The notes below the pieces were generated by a model, which was given only the letters and a program-made list of their open reading frames with translations, was not told the origin of the DNA and did not search any database. This document shows positions 1-12,254 of a DNA stretch of 64,000 nt, in pieces. Position 1 is the stretch's first letter. Each line of letters begins with the position of its first letter. The DNA comes from Argyresthia goedartella. Lineage: Eukaryota > Arthropoda > Insecta > Lepidoptera > Argyresthiidae. The position numbers and the translations under genes are program-made. The DNA lies in the NCBI GenBank assembly GCA_949825045.1, contig OX463818.1:32938906-33002905 (forward strand), given 5' to 3'.

Positions 1-132
1 TTTAATGATTTTATTATATTATAGACTTCGCGATAGCTTACAGGGTATAAGAACATTGAGTTTTCCGGTGGATTAAGCGCGGGGCGGCCACCTGATGAGA
101 TTGATCTATTTTGTCCTACAGAAGCGAAAAAT
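1..132. other. unassigned window edge
   Basis: No coding potential or repeat is recognised. The adjoining non-LTR ORF2 loses its homology at about position 133, so this is sequence beyond a 3' truncation of that element. Confidence 0.3.
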
Positions 133-1380
133 TCATTTTAATATGTTTGCTACTTGTGTATTATCTGTGATTATTTGATTGTTGGTTTTTAGTTCAATAT
201 TTGTCTTTTCCCTTTTTCCCTTTTTATTACTATGTTCTTTTATTATATTCCACATTGTTTTTATCACATTTTTTGATCTTTTTATTTTATTCGCGTTACA
301 TATTTTTTTGGAATTTATTACTATCTTCTTTAAAATTTTTACATATTTTTTATAGTAATTTGTGAGTATATTGTTATAATTAGATTGTATTATGAGTATT
401 TTTAATAACCTTTTATGTAAGCAAGATTTTTTAATTCCTACTGTTAACCAATGTTTTTTTGGAGAATTATTGAGCTTTATCATTTTTATGGGTATGCATT
501 CATCTAAAATAATTTTCAATGTATTATGAAATTTTTCATATTTTTCATTTATATCGTTATTTTTGTCTAATAATGCGTACCAGTCAATAGTTTTTAAACG
601 AGATTTAAATAATTGAATGTTTCTTTCACTGTATATTCTTTTTGTTGCATACCAAGTTATTTTTTGCGTCATTTGGGATAACTGATGGCTTATAGTTACA
701 CCTTTATGGTTTGAAAACCCTAGGTCCACTACCTTAGTTTTTAATGTGCTTTTATTTGTATTTGTAAATATTAAATCCAGACAAGTTGATGATGTTGGTG
801 TAGAATGTGTTGGCTCGGTAATATATTGCTTGAATTTAAACTCTAACATGAAATTTAAAAGTTTTGTACTTTTTGGGGTTGTTTGTAGCATATCTGTATT
901 AAAGTCTCCTCCTATAATAACAGTAAATTTGTAATATATCTCTCTGATAAAGTTTAATATTTTATCTAGTTGTTCATAAAATATCACCTCCTTTCTTCTA
1001 TTCCAGTATACGGTAACAATAATTATATTTTCCTTTTTTAGTATTAACGCACACGCTTCAATAACATATTCTATAGACATGTCAGCTATTTCTTCTATTT
1101 CTTCGCTTTCTGTATCTTCTTGTAAGAGAATACAGACGCCGCCTCCTACTCTATTTTTCCGACAGAATGATGCTGCAAATTTGTAGCCGTTGAACTTAAG
1201 TAGTTTAAGTTTTTCTTCTGTGAGCCAAGATTCAGTTCCGCATATTGATTGATATATGGGGTCTTGATCTATGAAGGATTCTACTAGTTCTTGTTTATTG
1301 AAGATACTTTGGAAATTTTGATATAATATCTTAAAATATTGGGCTGGGTCTTCGAAAGGAACCAATTCTTGTATTATCAT
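133..1380 (-). pseudogene. non-LTR retrotransposon ORF2, endonuclease part only
   Basis: 415 codons read as an apurinic-type endonuclease of the exonuclease-endonuclease-phosphatase fold, as in CR1/Jockey-type ORF2. It would nick the genomic target for target-primed reverse transcription. Visible motifs: QNFQSI near the start, ESWL, RVGGGVCILL, the catalytic GGDFNTD at about residues 155-161, SSTCLDLIFTN and a final SNHKGV. A lysine-rich linker follows to DNTQVANILK, where the frame ends, just where the reverse transcriptase should begin. The RT is missing, so this is a 3'-truncated copy, the opposite of the usual 5' truncation. It follows ORF1 on the same strand with a short overlap. Confidence 0.85.
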
Positions 1381-1796
1381 TCATGTTGTTGTTTTCGGTT
1401 TCTGTTTCTTGTTGATCGTTTGGTTTTGGTTGTTTATTTGTCTCTGTATCCATTTTCGTCTGTCTTCCTTCTATGTAAAGTAAATTATTCTTAATGACTG
1501 CATGTAATCCTTTTTTCCGGGCAATAAACATTTCTTCACGCATCTTCTTAAGATTTTCTCTTGATTCTTTATCTAAATATTCTGTAACGGACAAATTTGT
1601 TCCTTGAAAGTAGTGTCCGTTTTCTACTATGTATCTAGTCATTCTTTTGCTTATTAGTTCTAATAACAAGCGGGCGAGCAGTGTTTCTGTATTTTCCGAT
1701 TCTTTTTGTGTCTTCAATATACTCAAATAGATCTACGTGGAGTATATATCTTTAAAGATATCGATTATTCTGTAGTATAAAACGTTCTCGTGTTCC
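1331..1796 (-). pseudogene. non-LTR ORF1, 3' part
   Basis: Continuation of the ORF1 whose 5' part lies at 4978-5758; the two halves are separated by the LTR element at 1801-4973. Downstream of the insertion the frame passes a TAG near 1735 and shifts frame (about 1670-1730) before an open stretch of about 130 codons containing TRYIVENGHYFQGTNLSVTE and a basic Glu/Lys-rich C-terminal region. This fits the C-terminal domain of CR1/Jockey-type ORF1 RNA-binding proteins. At least one stop, one frameshift and the insertion make it non-functional. Assignment to ORF1 rests on position and continuity rather than a strong motif. Confidence 0.6.
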
Positions 1797-1800
1797 CCGT

Positions 1801-2758
1801 TGAAACAGTGGACTCTAACCTGACCAAAAGAGATTATTGGCAGGCTCAAGATACGTTTATTAATCACAGGGTCGTGAGTCGAATATTGGTGATATAGTTG
1901 AAACGCTGGATAGGGACTCGCCGGGAATTTGTAGATTTCGACTCCTTGGTAGACTCAATCCAACTGGTCCACTTCTCCAGACGTCAACAAGTGATTATGC
2001 GGTAGCGCCAGGAGGATATTATTCCTCGGCGTGGAACCGATTCAGAGCTCCGTTAGCGCCAGGAGGATATTATTCCTCGGCGTGGAACCGATTCAGAGCT
2101 CCGTTAGCGCCAGGAGGATATTACTCCTCAGCGTGGAACCGATTCAGAGCTCCGTTAGCGCCAGGAGGATATTACTCCTCAGCGTGGAACCGATTCAGAG
2201 CTCCGTTAGCGCCAGGAGGATATTACTCCTCAGCGTGGAACCCTGGAAAGAGACCAGTGTGAATGATAGGAATACAAAAGCGCTACAGCGCCCAGCTATC
2301 AGGCGACGGCTCCCCACACGGAGACTTCCGACGAGGGCCCTAGGGTAATTAGGATCTAAGAGTGCCGCAGTCCAATAGACACTGTATAGAAAAGGGAAAT
2401 ACATAGAGAGTATAAAATACACGAAAATAAGAAAGACTAACTACGAACCAATGCTTACCCATGGATTGGGGATAGTAGGGAAGTTTCACATCAACTACTG
2501 CACTTTACAGCAACTAAACATTCAGCTCCATTACAGTACTAAAGGGACTAGCCCATCGCCGCAACTAAAGGTGTGACTTAAAAATTATTGATGCAGAAGA
2601 TACAACCTCACGTTTCAGAGCTCAAACAATGTCTGCCTCAAAAAAACAATCAGCTGCCAGACGAGATTCCAGACCCGAATTTCCGAATTTTTATAGTTTT
2701 AGTTTTTAACTGGCTAATCCGCCAGTAGCCAATATGGTCAAGGAGGTAGTACGTTACA
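1801..2758 (-). repeat. LTR (3' LTR of the minus-strand element)
   Basis: Starts tgaaacagtgg and ends gtacgttaca. Nearly identical to 4016-4973 at an offset of 2,215 bp. Contains the 51-bp tandem array at 2003-2240. Confidence 0.9.
2003..2240. repeat. 51-bp tandem repeat inside the LTR, about 4.7 copies
   Basis: Unit begins agcgccaggaggatatta and includes a small inverted motif (ggaggatatta/ctcctc). Unit length is a multiple of three, so it creates a spurious repetitive ORF. The same array is in the other LTR at 4218-4455. Confidence 0.9.
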
Positions 2759-4004
2759 TACCCGTCTTGTTTGGGTAGGATTTTACCTGATAAAATCCTC
2801 TAAGATACTAACTAAACTAAACTAACTTACCAAATTAACTACTTAAGATAAAATTCTCTAAAGCTCGCCATCTACAATGTCAGAGAAATATATAACTAAC
2901 AGTCTAGCTCAACTACATACAAACATCACACATTCGTACCAACAATCAGACATCAGAATTCATACTAAGTTCATACAAGAGTTCACACTAACATCGTGTA
3001 AACACAGCCTTACACACAGGGTGCCATTATTATAGCCAAATGCACACCCAGACTAACTGTCAGAAGTTGAAAAATAAGCAAGATCCCTTGAACTAAAATA
3101 AGAACCTTAGTACATAAACGCCCCGATAGCTTAGCTACTATCGTAACGCAGAATAACACCAAGAGGGGCAGCTCCCTCAAGTGTTCAAGACTTCCTGCAC
3201 CGTTAGTGGGTACAGAAAATAATAATAGAGTAGAATATCTATTCTACAACAAAGAGTAAAAAAGTAGAGAATTATAGTACAAGAGGCCATAAGCTAAAGT
3301 AACAGACATTGCAGAGTAACGTTACACAATAAAGAACTTTTACATAGCTGTAGATATAGATGGTTTTTAGAATACAAGGGTCAAAATACTTATTACATAC
3401 ATAAAGGAATCGTTAACTACTATTGAATAAGACAGAACGCTGTCGCAGCCTATCTTCAGACAGAAGGTTATCAATTCAGCCTTATTTAGCGACAGATATT
3501 TTATAGGAAACGTCATGTTTACTACCTATCTAGTAAACTGTACAAATTTACATGAAAGTAAGCAGAGTACACGACTAATGCCCGGTTTCTGGTACAAAAT
3601 CAAGCCATTGATCTACCGTTTTGACAGCTGAAATTGATAAAGGACTGCCAACAACAGATTAAATGTACGAGAAATCGGCCGTTAAACACTAACCTTATTT
3701 ATTATTTAATAGTCCGAAAAGTTTCCCTACTAAAATCTTCACAATTTATTAATTTATTTTTCGTACTGAGAATTTGGAGGAAAATATTTATCAACAATTA
3801 TAATATGACAACAGCCGTCAGACTGCGACCATAAATAATGTAGAAATGAGGTAGGTACCCAGATAAACGATCAAATATACTCCTGTCAGACAAAAATAAA
3901 CATAACAAAATATACAAGCTACGAAAGAAATCTAGCGTTCTACGGCGCTCTTATGGCCTAACTACTCTGACCAGACATAAAACTATCACCAATATTCCCT
4001 TAAT

Positions 4005-4014
4005 CCGGGCGCCA
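4005..4014 (-). other. primer-binding site of the LTR element
   Basis: Reverse complement reads TGGCGCCCGG, complementary to a tRNA 3' end of the type that ends CCGGGCGCCA. It sits one base from the inner edge of the LTR at 4016 and fixes the element's orientation as minus. Confidence 0.7.
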
Positions 4015-4015
4015 T

Positions 4016-4973
4016 TGAAACAGTGGACTCTAACCTGACCAAAAGAGATTATTGGCAGGCTCAAGATACGTTTATTAATCACAGGGTCGTGAGTCGAATA
4101 TTGGTGATATAGTTGAAACGCTGGATAGGGACTCGCCGGGAATTTGTAGATTTCGACTCCTTGGTAGACTCAATCCAACTGGTCCACTTCTCCAGACGTC
4201 AACAAGTGATTATGCGGTAGCGCCAGGAGGATATTATTCCTCGGCGTGGAACCGATTCAGAGCTCCGTTAGCGCCAGGAGGATATTATTCCTCGGCGTGG
4301 AACCGATTCAGAGCTCCGTTAGCGCCAGGAGGATATTACTCCTCAGCGTGGAACCGATTCAGAGCTCCGTTAGCGCCAGGAGGATATTACTCCTCAGCGT
4401 GGAACCGATTCAGAGCTCCGTTAGCGCCAGGAGGATATTACTCCTCAGCGTGGAACCCTGGAAAGAGACCAGTGTGAATGATAGGAATACAAAAGCGCTA
4501 CAGCGCCCAGCTATCAGGCGACGGCTCCCCACACGGAGACTTCCAACGAGGGCCCTAGGGTAATTAGGATCTAAGAGTGCCGCAGTCCAATAGACACTGT
4601 ATAGAAAAGGGAAATACATAGAGAGTATAAAATACACGAAAATAAGAAAGACTAACTACGAACCAATGCTTACCCATGGATTGGGGATAGTAGGGAAGTT
4701 TCACATCAACTACTGCACTTTACAGCAACTAAACATTCAGCTCCATTACAGTACTAAAGGGACTAGCCCATCGCCGCAACTAAAGGTGTGACTTAAAAAT
4801 TATTGATGCAGAAGATACAACCTCACGTTTCAGAGCTCAAACAATGTCTGCCTCAAAAAAACAATCAGCTGCCAGACGAGATTCCAGACCCGAATTTCCG
4901 AATTTTTATAGTTTTAGTTTTTAACTGGCTAATCCGCCAGTAGCCAATATGGTCAAGGAGGTAGTACGTTACA
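4016..4973 (-). repeat. LTR (5' LTR of the minus-strand element)
   Basis: 958 bp, TG...CA, partner of 1801-2758; followed by the ccgt target duplication at 4974-4977. Confidence 0.9.
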
Positions 4974-4977
4974 CCGT

Positions 4978-5758
4978 AATATTCACTAAGCCCATGGAGC
5001 ACTATTTTTTTGTTATTAATTTCACGTGTTATTTGTGGTGTTGTCTTAGTATTTTTATTTTTATTCAGGATTTCATTTATTTTTTGTTTTATTTTCCGAT
5101 TTTCTTCACTAAGTTCTTCTATTTTTGCAGTTAGATTTTAGATTTCTGCTTTTCTTGACAAGTTTTCTCTTGTTAATGCATTAGTTTCAAGTTTTACTTC
5201 TGCTCTTAGTGTAGATATTGCTTTTCCTATTTCCAGTTTTACTGTGTTTTGTATTTCTTGTATAATTGTCCTGTTGTTGTCTTTGAGCTGTGAATCAAAC
5301 ATTTCTCTTAGGTTTTGGAGTGTTAGTTCGTTAGGTGTCCGGGTGGAAGTATCATATGGTATCGTGTAAGGTGATTTTGCTGTTGTTTCAGAGCTGATGG
5401 TGTCTCCCAGTAGGTCTGTCTTATCCAAAATTGATGTATCCATTTGGGTTAAATTTTTTCTGTACGTGACTGTATCAATTGTGTAATCTTCACTAAATGA
5501 GGCAGTGTTTTGGGTTTCGTTTTGGTTTCTATTTACTGTGGGTGAATACATATTTTCTATTGGGGTCGCTTCGTTTCTATTTCTTCGATTTTTAAGCTTA
5601 CATGTCGGACAAAGCCATGAGAAATCATAGTCCTGTTTATTTTTGTTAAAGGTATCATCATTTATATTTAGACACTTGTTATGAAAATTTATTTTACAGG
5701 AACAGCATGTTATTCGTTCACTTATGTAAACATGATTTCCGCATGCTGCGCAGCTCAT
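4978..5758 (-). pseudogene. non-LTR ORF1, 5' part with PHD-type zinc finger
   Basis: Starts MSCAACGNHVYISERITCCS and has a Cys4-His-Cys3 PHD-like pattern over residues 1-55 (CAAC, CCSC, HNKC, CPTC). A Ser/Thr-rich linker and a Glu/Lys-rich predicted coiled coil follow. PHD-type fingers are known in ORF1 of some CR1-clade elements and are thought to bind nucleic acid or chromatin. The open frame stops with TAA near 5138, but coiled-coil residues continue in the same frame to about 4978, where the LTR element begins. So there is one nonsense codon plus the insertion. The rest of ORF1 is at 1331-1796. Confidence 0.8.
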
Positions 5759-6335
5759 CTTTTATGTATTAATGGATGGTATTTTTTCAGAGCCCTCAAT
5801 CGGTGAGTAGCAGTACTTCGACGGATCGTTTGACAATCGTGACTGTATAGCGTGCAAGTCCTAATTGGTCGGCGTCGTGTCAAGTCAGCACGGCAGAGTA
5901 GTTCAGTTTCTTCACTTTTACCAAGCGCCGAATATTATTTGGTGTTGGCAACACTATCAGACAAAGTCACCGACAAACGTCACTGGCTGTCACCCGTTCC
6001 TTTGTTTATCGAAATTAATGATGCGAGGTAATGTATTCTGTGATGCGAGGTTCACGGTTTCGAATTGGATGCAGTGGTTATTGACCGTTTGTTTGCGGTT
6101 CAAACTGTAATTATGTGGTATATACAGCTATGTTTATAGTGCAGTGTCACACACAAAAACCAGGATAGCCGTGGAGATCTTGATTTTTCAGGGAGTAACA
6201 GTTGAAAGTACTCACGGTTTGAGGTTATGTGAGAGATCTTGATAACTTTCTTTCCTTTAACTGTACTTTTCGCAGGTTTATTGTTTATCTTTTGTATCAG
6301 TTTCTTTGCGTACGTCTTCGCAAGCCTAGGGTTGC
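5759..6335. other. probable 5' UTR of the non-LTR element plus unassigned spacer
   Basis: Directly upstream of the ORF1 start on the minus strand, so at least the first few hundred bases are likely its 5' UTR/internal promoter. No ORF or repeat recognised. Homology to the BEL/Pao gag begins abruptly at about 6336. Confidence 0.35.
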
Positions 6336-7505
6336 AATTGCTGGTCAGACGTTACCACAACAAACGGAGGTTGGCCGATGCCCAACTGAACCGTTTGTTT
6401 AGCATCCCGGTTGTGAACAAGGTCGGGGCCATACACGGAGGTTTTGAACCCATTGTTGTCCGTCACCAAGGCTCTAGAGAATCTTGGACTTCCGGTTGGT
6501 GAATGGTCGTACCTACTGTTGTACATTGTACTTTCCCGCCTACCCGCTGACGTGCAGACTCGTTTCGAACAGTCTCACGGGAGGTCGGCCGAGGACCTGC
6601 CCGCCTTCTCCGACTTGGTCGGATTTTTGAAAGAGGAGGCTCGACGGGAAGAGAATTTGGGGCTGACGGTCACCCATCCTTCGGAGCCACAGAGAGCTGC
6701 CGGGAGCGCTGTGAGTAGGGGCCCTCCGACGAGGAAGGACCGCACCAACCGGCAGTCGTATGGGACTGTGAGTGAATTGACCCCACATGGTGAGACCTGC
6801 CCATGTTGTAGGCAGATTGGCCATGCTGTGGCCAATTGCAATAAGTTCGGGGAACTTAGGGTTCAGGGACGGCGCCGGATGGCCAAGCAGCGGAGCTGGT
6901 ATTTCCTGTGCCTCGGGCCACACATGGCTAGGGACTGCACGCGCACACAAATGTGCGAATATTGTGGTGGGCCCCACAACAGTCTGTTGTGCATGAACCG
7001 GTCCGGCCAACAGCCACCACAGGGCCGTACCCAGGGTGACACGGCATGGGGCCCTGAGAATTCGTTTGCGACTCGGAGCGCAACTCAGGGGCCAACGTCC
7101 CCACGTGCACAGGGCAGTACTAGGGTGCAGGGCCGCACTCAGGATCATTAGATGGGGGGCCCTGAGTTTTCGGTTGCGACTCAGCATCCGACTCAACGGG
7201 ACATTGGGTGTGTTGAGCAGGCCGTAACGGGCGGGTGGCATGGGACACCGTCGAGCTATGCGGGTGCGGTTCGGACGCCACCTCAGTTGTCGCCCCGCTC
7301 GTCGCCTCGTCCTCGTCGGTCACATGTGATGTCCCCCCCGCTCATGGAGCGGCCACGGTTGAATTCACGCCCACCCCCCTTTACGGGGAATCGTAGGGTG
7401 GCAATGGAACCGGCGCGTGGGCCATTTGTACAATGGGACCCTCTGGCGTATAGCTGGATACCTGATCGGTTACAGGCAGAGTGGGGCCCCGGGGGCCCTC
7501 GCTAG
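6336..7505 (+). pseudogene. BEL/Pao gag, copy 1, truncated and frameshifted
   Basis: Near-identical to codons about 180-596 of the gag at 13301-15091. Homology starts at the LLVRRYHNKRRLADAQLNR segment, so the N-terminal third is missing. A 2-bp deletion near 6437 (cacgg instead of cagacgg) shifts the frame, a TAG at 7149-7151 interrupts the zinc-knuckle tail, and one unit of an internal proline/glutamine-rich repeat is lost after about 7196. Three Cys-rich knuckles are still visible (CPCCRQIGHAVANC, FLCLGPHMARDC, CEYCGGPHNSLLC). Not functional. Confidence 0.9.
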
Positions 7506-8922
7506 GAATTTGCGGCCCAACAATTTGTTGCCCCCCAACCGGAGACGGTGGTGTTACCGATCGCCTCTGTGCTTGTTTGGGATTTGGCGGGCAACCCAAC
7601 ATACGTTCGCGCCCTATTAGATTCTGGAGCTCAGGGCTGCATTGTATCGAATGATTTAGCAAAATGGTTGGGCCTCAAGGTAAATAGGTATAATAAATCA
7701 ATACGGGGCGTGGGGAATGTTACGGTTACGAATGTAATTGGTCAATCGCTGATCACTTTCTCTCCACGTTATGACATTTTGACAAAAACATCCGTGCAAG
7801 CTTTAGTAATGACGCATGTCATGGGCAGACACCCGTTGGTGAAGTTGAATCCGGCCGTTCGATTCCTGACATCAGGACTCAAGTTGGCGGATCCCGATTT
7901 TGACACTCCAGCCCCGGTCGACCTGCTACTGGTAGCAGACGTTCTGGGTAGGTTTCTGTTGTCGGATCGGCGAGTTCTTCAGCCGGACGGGTTGATTGCT
8001 GTGGATACTAAGTTTGGTCACGTGATCATGGGTCCGGCATTGCCAATGGTTAGGCCTGCCGAGTCAGATGGCATACTTATTGGCTCAGCGTTGTCAGACG
8101 CTATCCAACGTTTCTGGGAGATAGAGGAACCTCCCACCGTTCGTCGAGTCGACGCAGACGAAGAAGAGTGCGAGTTGTTTTACCAGAATAGTACTGGTCG
8201 CCTTCGTTCTGGTCGTTTTGTAACTCGACTGCCTTTCAGGGCCGATCGACCGCCACTAGGAGAATCTAGGAAGATGGCTGAGACGAGATTGATGTCGATG
8301 GAGCGTAGGATGTCAAGGGACGCCGTATTTAAACAAAAATACGTCGATTTCATGAGGGAGTATGAGTCGTTAGGACACATGTCGGTATCGGGTGTGGACT
8401 GGAGATCTGAGGATCATTGTTTCCTTCCACACCATGCCGTCCTGCGAACCCCTACCGGCAAGATTCGAGTTGTTTTTGATGGGTCAGCACCTACCTCGAA
8501 CGGGATGTCCCTGAATCAGTGTCTACACTCGGGACCCAAGTTGAGTCGTGATATTTCGGATATTCTCACGAGCTTTCGGAGTCACCAGATTGTATTTGTC
8601 GCAGACATTCGTATGATGTTTAAGCAAACGGTAATTCATCCGGCTGACAGAAGGTATCAGTTGATACTTTGGCGTGAGACCACGGCCGAGCCAGTCAAGG
8701 TCTATGAGTTAAACACGAACACGTATGGGTTACGGTCTAGCCCGTATTTGGCGATGCGTACCCTGCGGGAGTTGGCGTCGCGTGACCGTGTGAGCTATCC
8801 TAGAGCCGCCGCTATCCTGGAGCAAGATTTGTACGTCGATGACGTCTGCACAGGGGCAGCCAGTGTAGAGAAAGCTCTGGACCGACGTGACGAGCTCATT
8901 CAATTGCTGGAACGAGGCGGCT
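7506..8922 (+). pseudogene. BEL/Pao pol, copy 1: protease and partial reverse transcriptase
   Basis: Open frame in phase with the upstream gag frame but separated from it by a TAG at 7503-7505. The retropepsin motif LLDSGAQGCIVS lies near the start; the RT contains VVFDGSAPTSNGMSLNQCLHSG and the polymerase box DLYVDDV. The coding match stops inside the RT after ERGGY at about 8922, replaced by a (TTTA)n tract that is the tail of a minus-strand non-LTR insertion. Close to 15113-16540 with scattered substitutions, some in key positions (GADVLG became VADVLG). Confidence 0.9.
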
Positions 8923-11900
8923 ATTTATTTATTTATTTTATTTATTTATTTATTTATGAACATAATTTATCTATGCCTTGACAGCCGAGGCCAAATCGAC
9001 ATAAATTACAGATATATACCAATAAAATAAAATATTTAAAATCCAAATTAAAATTCACAATATGTCATCAATCATAAATCAATTAAATCAATTAATAAAA
9101 AACCAAATTCAATGTTGTAATTTGACATTACTGTCATTCCATCATCTCGCAGAACCTGCCACACATTCGCACAATGTCCCTCCATGCATCACCAAACAGA
9201 TCGTTCAGTGGTGCTACCGCCAACAGAGCATTCAGGCTGTCCCGCGCCCGGACAAGCGGAGACTGCCGGCGCGCCACCGTGCGGTGCGATCCACCCGCTA
9301 GCAGCTGGTGCCTGCGCCCGCGTACGTAATTGTCAGGCACAAATAACGCGCATACCGCACTGACAAGCGTCGCGCACTCACTGTCGCCTCGCAACAATCG
9401 ACACACAGTCAGAAGTTATTCGGTGTTACGTCTCACCTCTAGTGAGTTATATCTAAGCATACCCAATATAAAAGCGGTTGGATAGAGATAAGGGTAGTAC
9501 CCAAATTTCCTCTTATATAGGTATCGTAAAAAAGCTTTTTGTACCTTCTCGAGCATAAGGACGTATGAGCTTTCGTGTGGATTCCAAACAACCGAGCTAG
9601 ATTCCAGTTTGATTCTCACTAGGGCAGTGTAAAGAAGCTGTACCACACCCAGATTACGGAATCCCTTACTATTCCGAATCACAAACCCCAATCTTTTAAA
9701 GCATTCCTTGGCTAAAGTGCTCATGTGCTCATGAAATGTAAGTTTAGGGTCAAATGTAATACCGAGATCGTTCATCGAATACACTCGAGTCAAGGACTCC
9801 GCGCCGAGTGTATACGTCACGCTAATAGGCCGAGGAGAGCGCGTGAAAGACATTATGCAACATTTTTCACTATTGAATAGGAGTTTGTTGCTCACACTCC
9901 ATCTATAGACCGCATCTAGATCTTCCTGTCCGTGCCTACAGTCATTTTCTGACATTATGGGAAGTACTAGTTTGAGGTCGTCCGCGTACAGTAGGCATTT
10001 AGAATATTTTAGCACTGATTCTAGGTCATTTATCATGATGATAAATAACAACGGACCAAGAATAGAGCCTTGGCTAACACCCGACCGCGTGTGGTACGGC
10101 TGGGACTCAAAGCAGCCATGTCGCACAAACTGTTGGCGGTTTTTCAAGTAGTCAGCAAGTGCCTTGGGGCAAATCCTATGGCGCACAATTTCTTCATTAG
10201 GGCATCGTTATCAACTCTATCGAACGCCTTACGGAAGTCCAGATAGGCGACGTCCACCTGACCTCCCCGATCCATGCTCTCTGAGACCAAATCGACTAAC
10301 ATCAGTAAGTTGGTGGTTACTGAGCGACGACTCCTAAATCCGTGTTGCGAGTCGCACAAATATGGCGCTATCTGTGGATAGATTTTACCGTATATGACTG
10401 ACTCGAACAATTTTGCTAATGAACTCAGGATCGCAATCGGTCGATATTGATTTACAGAGGCAGTATCACTAGTCTTGGGTACAGGACTGACTCAAGAGAG
10501 CTTCCAGCTGGTGGGGTACTTCCCTTGCTCAAAAGCTAGGTTGAAGATACAACCTAAAGGCAGTACCAGCTGATCACTATAGGCCTTAAAGAAGTAAGGA
10601 GGGACGTTGTCCGGTCCAATTGCGCTCCTTGGTCTTAGTTGCCTCAGTCCTTTCTCTATATCCCTACGGGAAACATGTGTAATTTGGACGTAGTTAGCAG
10701 TACGCGAGTCATCGGATCTGTTTACCAGATCCGGTGCCAGCGCCGGCTTGTCACTGAGGAAAACGCCGGAGAAGTAGTCTGCAAATGCGGCTGCTGCTTC
10801 CTCTCCGGCACACTCTTGCCCCTGATGCATGACCCGAGGTTCGAAACCACCCTTCGATCTGAGGCCGCTCACATGTTTCTAGAACGCGCGTGGGTTGTAT
10901 CTGATATTACCTTCTAAACTCACATGTGGTTCATGTAAGCTGTAGCTATGCGGCACTTAATACTGGCTCTCAGCTCACTGAATGCGGTGTAGTCAGCTGG
11001 TCTTTTACACGACTTCCACTTACAATGTAATTTAGCCTTGGCGGCCAGGTCGTGTATTATATCCCCAGTATACCACACTGGGTAGCGTCTAGTAGATACA
11101 CATTTCCTGGTTTTTTTCGGCACTGTCGCATTGAAAATATCGTATATGGTGTCGTAAAAACGACCAACTGCCGTGTCCACATCCGGAGCTTCAGCAATAT
11201 CGTCCCAAGTGACGCAAGACATGTGTTCGTACAGGACTGTGTGGTTGCCCTTGGCAAAATTCCAGTCATTGTGACCGTCAATGTTGCTGGGATCCAAGCG
11301 GCCGGATCGCTGGACTGCGCCTTGCATTGACGACAGTGGCACAATGATGTCGAGAGGCGGGTGGTAGGCGTCAGCGTGTGGCACCAGGCTGCCTGACACG
11401 GAGGTGCGCACGGTTACACCACGGACGCTCTCCGGCAGTAATACCACATCAAGCACGTCCCCGTGAGCATTCACCACATCATTCGTCTCATACATACAAC
11501 AAACACTCAGAAAATAGCAATAATAATTAACAATAGACACTGATGCACTATTCATGTTGAGGTCACCGAGAATAATAAGGTTTCCGTTTAAGGTTGACCT
11601 ATTTCCTTCCGTTTTGGTGAACCAGCTTAGATATTGGGCATCTTTTTCCGCCTGTGAGATTGGTTTCCCGTTCTTCTTTTTACTGGGGTCCACATAGACC
11701 ACACAGACTGTGAAGTGGACACCATCCAATGTGAAATTGGCCCAAAGATCTTCGCCATGATCTGTTTCGAGGTCCCGGCATCGGCGTAGTGTGATGCCGG
11801 GGCAGGCCGCGAGCAGCACGCCTCCGCACGCGGTGGGGCGATCCCGGCGCAGCACGCTCCAACCTTCCGCCGTTACCTCAGCATCTCCAACGGATGAGTC

Positions 11901-12254
11901 CAGGAATGTCTCCGTAGCAGCGACGAGGTCCTGTCCTAGTGAAGGAAGGTTATTACGCCAGTATTCTAGCCTGCTCTTAATACCTCGAACGTTCTGGTTC
12001 ATAATATCGAGAGTCTTCCCTGTGCTGACTCGGAGATTATCCCCGAGTGCCAGTCTTCGGTTGAGCTCCTCGAAAGGGTATCCAGGCTTTCACTCTAGCA
12101 TTTTCAGGCCACATCTCGATAGATGAACATTTTTCGAAGATATCTGCTGGGACACCTATCTTATAAGATTTATAGTCCCCTTTGGGCTTGAGTTCATCAA
12201 CTGTTCCTGCTCTCGGTAAGCAAAGCTACTGGAGACATTAAGGGCAAACATTAA
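8923..12254 (-). mobile_element. 5'-truncated non-LTR retrotransposon
   Basis: A minus-strand element whose 3' tail is the (TAAA)n-type tract at 8923-8957 (seen as ttta repeats on the plus strand). It has cut off BEL/Pao copy 1. The other end, at about 12254, abuts a truncated BEL/Pao LTR. No target-site duplication is found, so the upstream junction probably involved a deletion. Contains ORF2 only. Confidence 0.75.
9134..12002 (-). pseudogene. non-LTR ORF2: endonuclease and reverse transcriptase, broken
   Basis: Endonuclease at 10920-12002: begins MNQNVRGIKSRLEYW, then GGVLLAACPG and the catalytic GDLNMNS. RT follows in pieces: 10492-10872 (RPRSAIGPDNVPPYFFKAYS), 10144-10410 (DSQHGFRSRRSV, YLDFRKAFDRVD), 9416-10186 (GVSQGSILGPLLFI, active site YADDLKL) and a C-terminal tail at 9134-9406. 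At least four frame changes or stops separate them. Layout and motifs fit a Jockey-superfamily element. Its nucleotide composition is more GC-rich than the Polinton nearby. Not functional. Confidence 0.85.

Larger units (their letters stand above)
1801..4973 (-). mobile_element. non-autonomous LTR retrotransposon (LARD/TRIM-like), recent
   Basis: Two 958-bp direct repeats flank a 1,257-bp interior with no significant ORF. Ends are TG...CA and the target duplication is ccgt (1797-1800 and 4974-4977). The minus strand is the sense strand: the reverse complement of 4005-4014 reads TGGCGCCCGG, one base inside the LTR, a good tRNA primer-binding site, whereas no TGG follows the other LTR. The LTRs differ at only one position I found (ccgacg at about 2327, ccaacg in the other copy), so insertion was very recent. 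It interrupts a non-LTR ORF1. Mobilisation would need proteins from another element. Confidence 0.85.

Noticed and set aside
2001..2240. CRISPR-like regular array
   Set aside because: The whole 51-bp unit repeats without unique spacers, inside a eukaryotic LTR.
2031..2348. 105-codon repetitive ORF in the LTR, repeated at 4246-4563
   Set aside because: It exists because the 51-bp tandem unit is a multiple of three; both copies lie in LTRs, with no protein motif.
6239..6502. ORF starting with a hydrophobic leader fused to gag residues
   Set aside because: The hydrophobic start is unrelated flanking DNA read through into a truncated gag copy; no start context or homologue supports a real fusion.
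7120..7323. Overlapping ORFs on both strands across the GC-rich gag tail (also 14547-14930)
   Set aside because: GC-rich repetitive sequence is open in several frames; they mirror gag codons and carry no motif.
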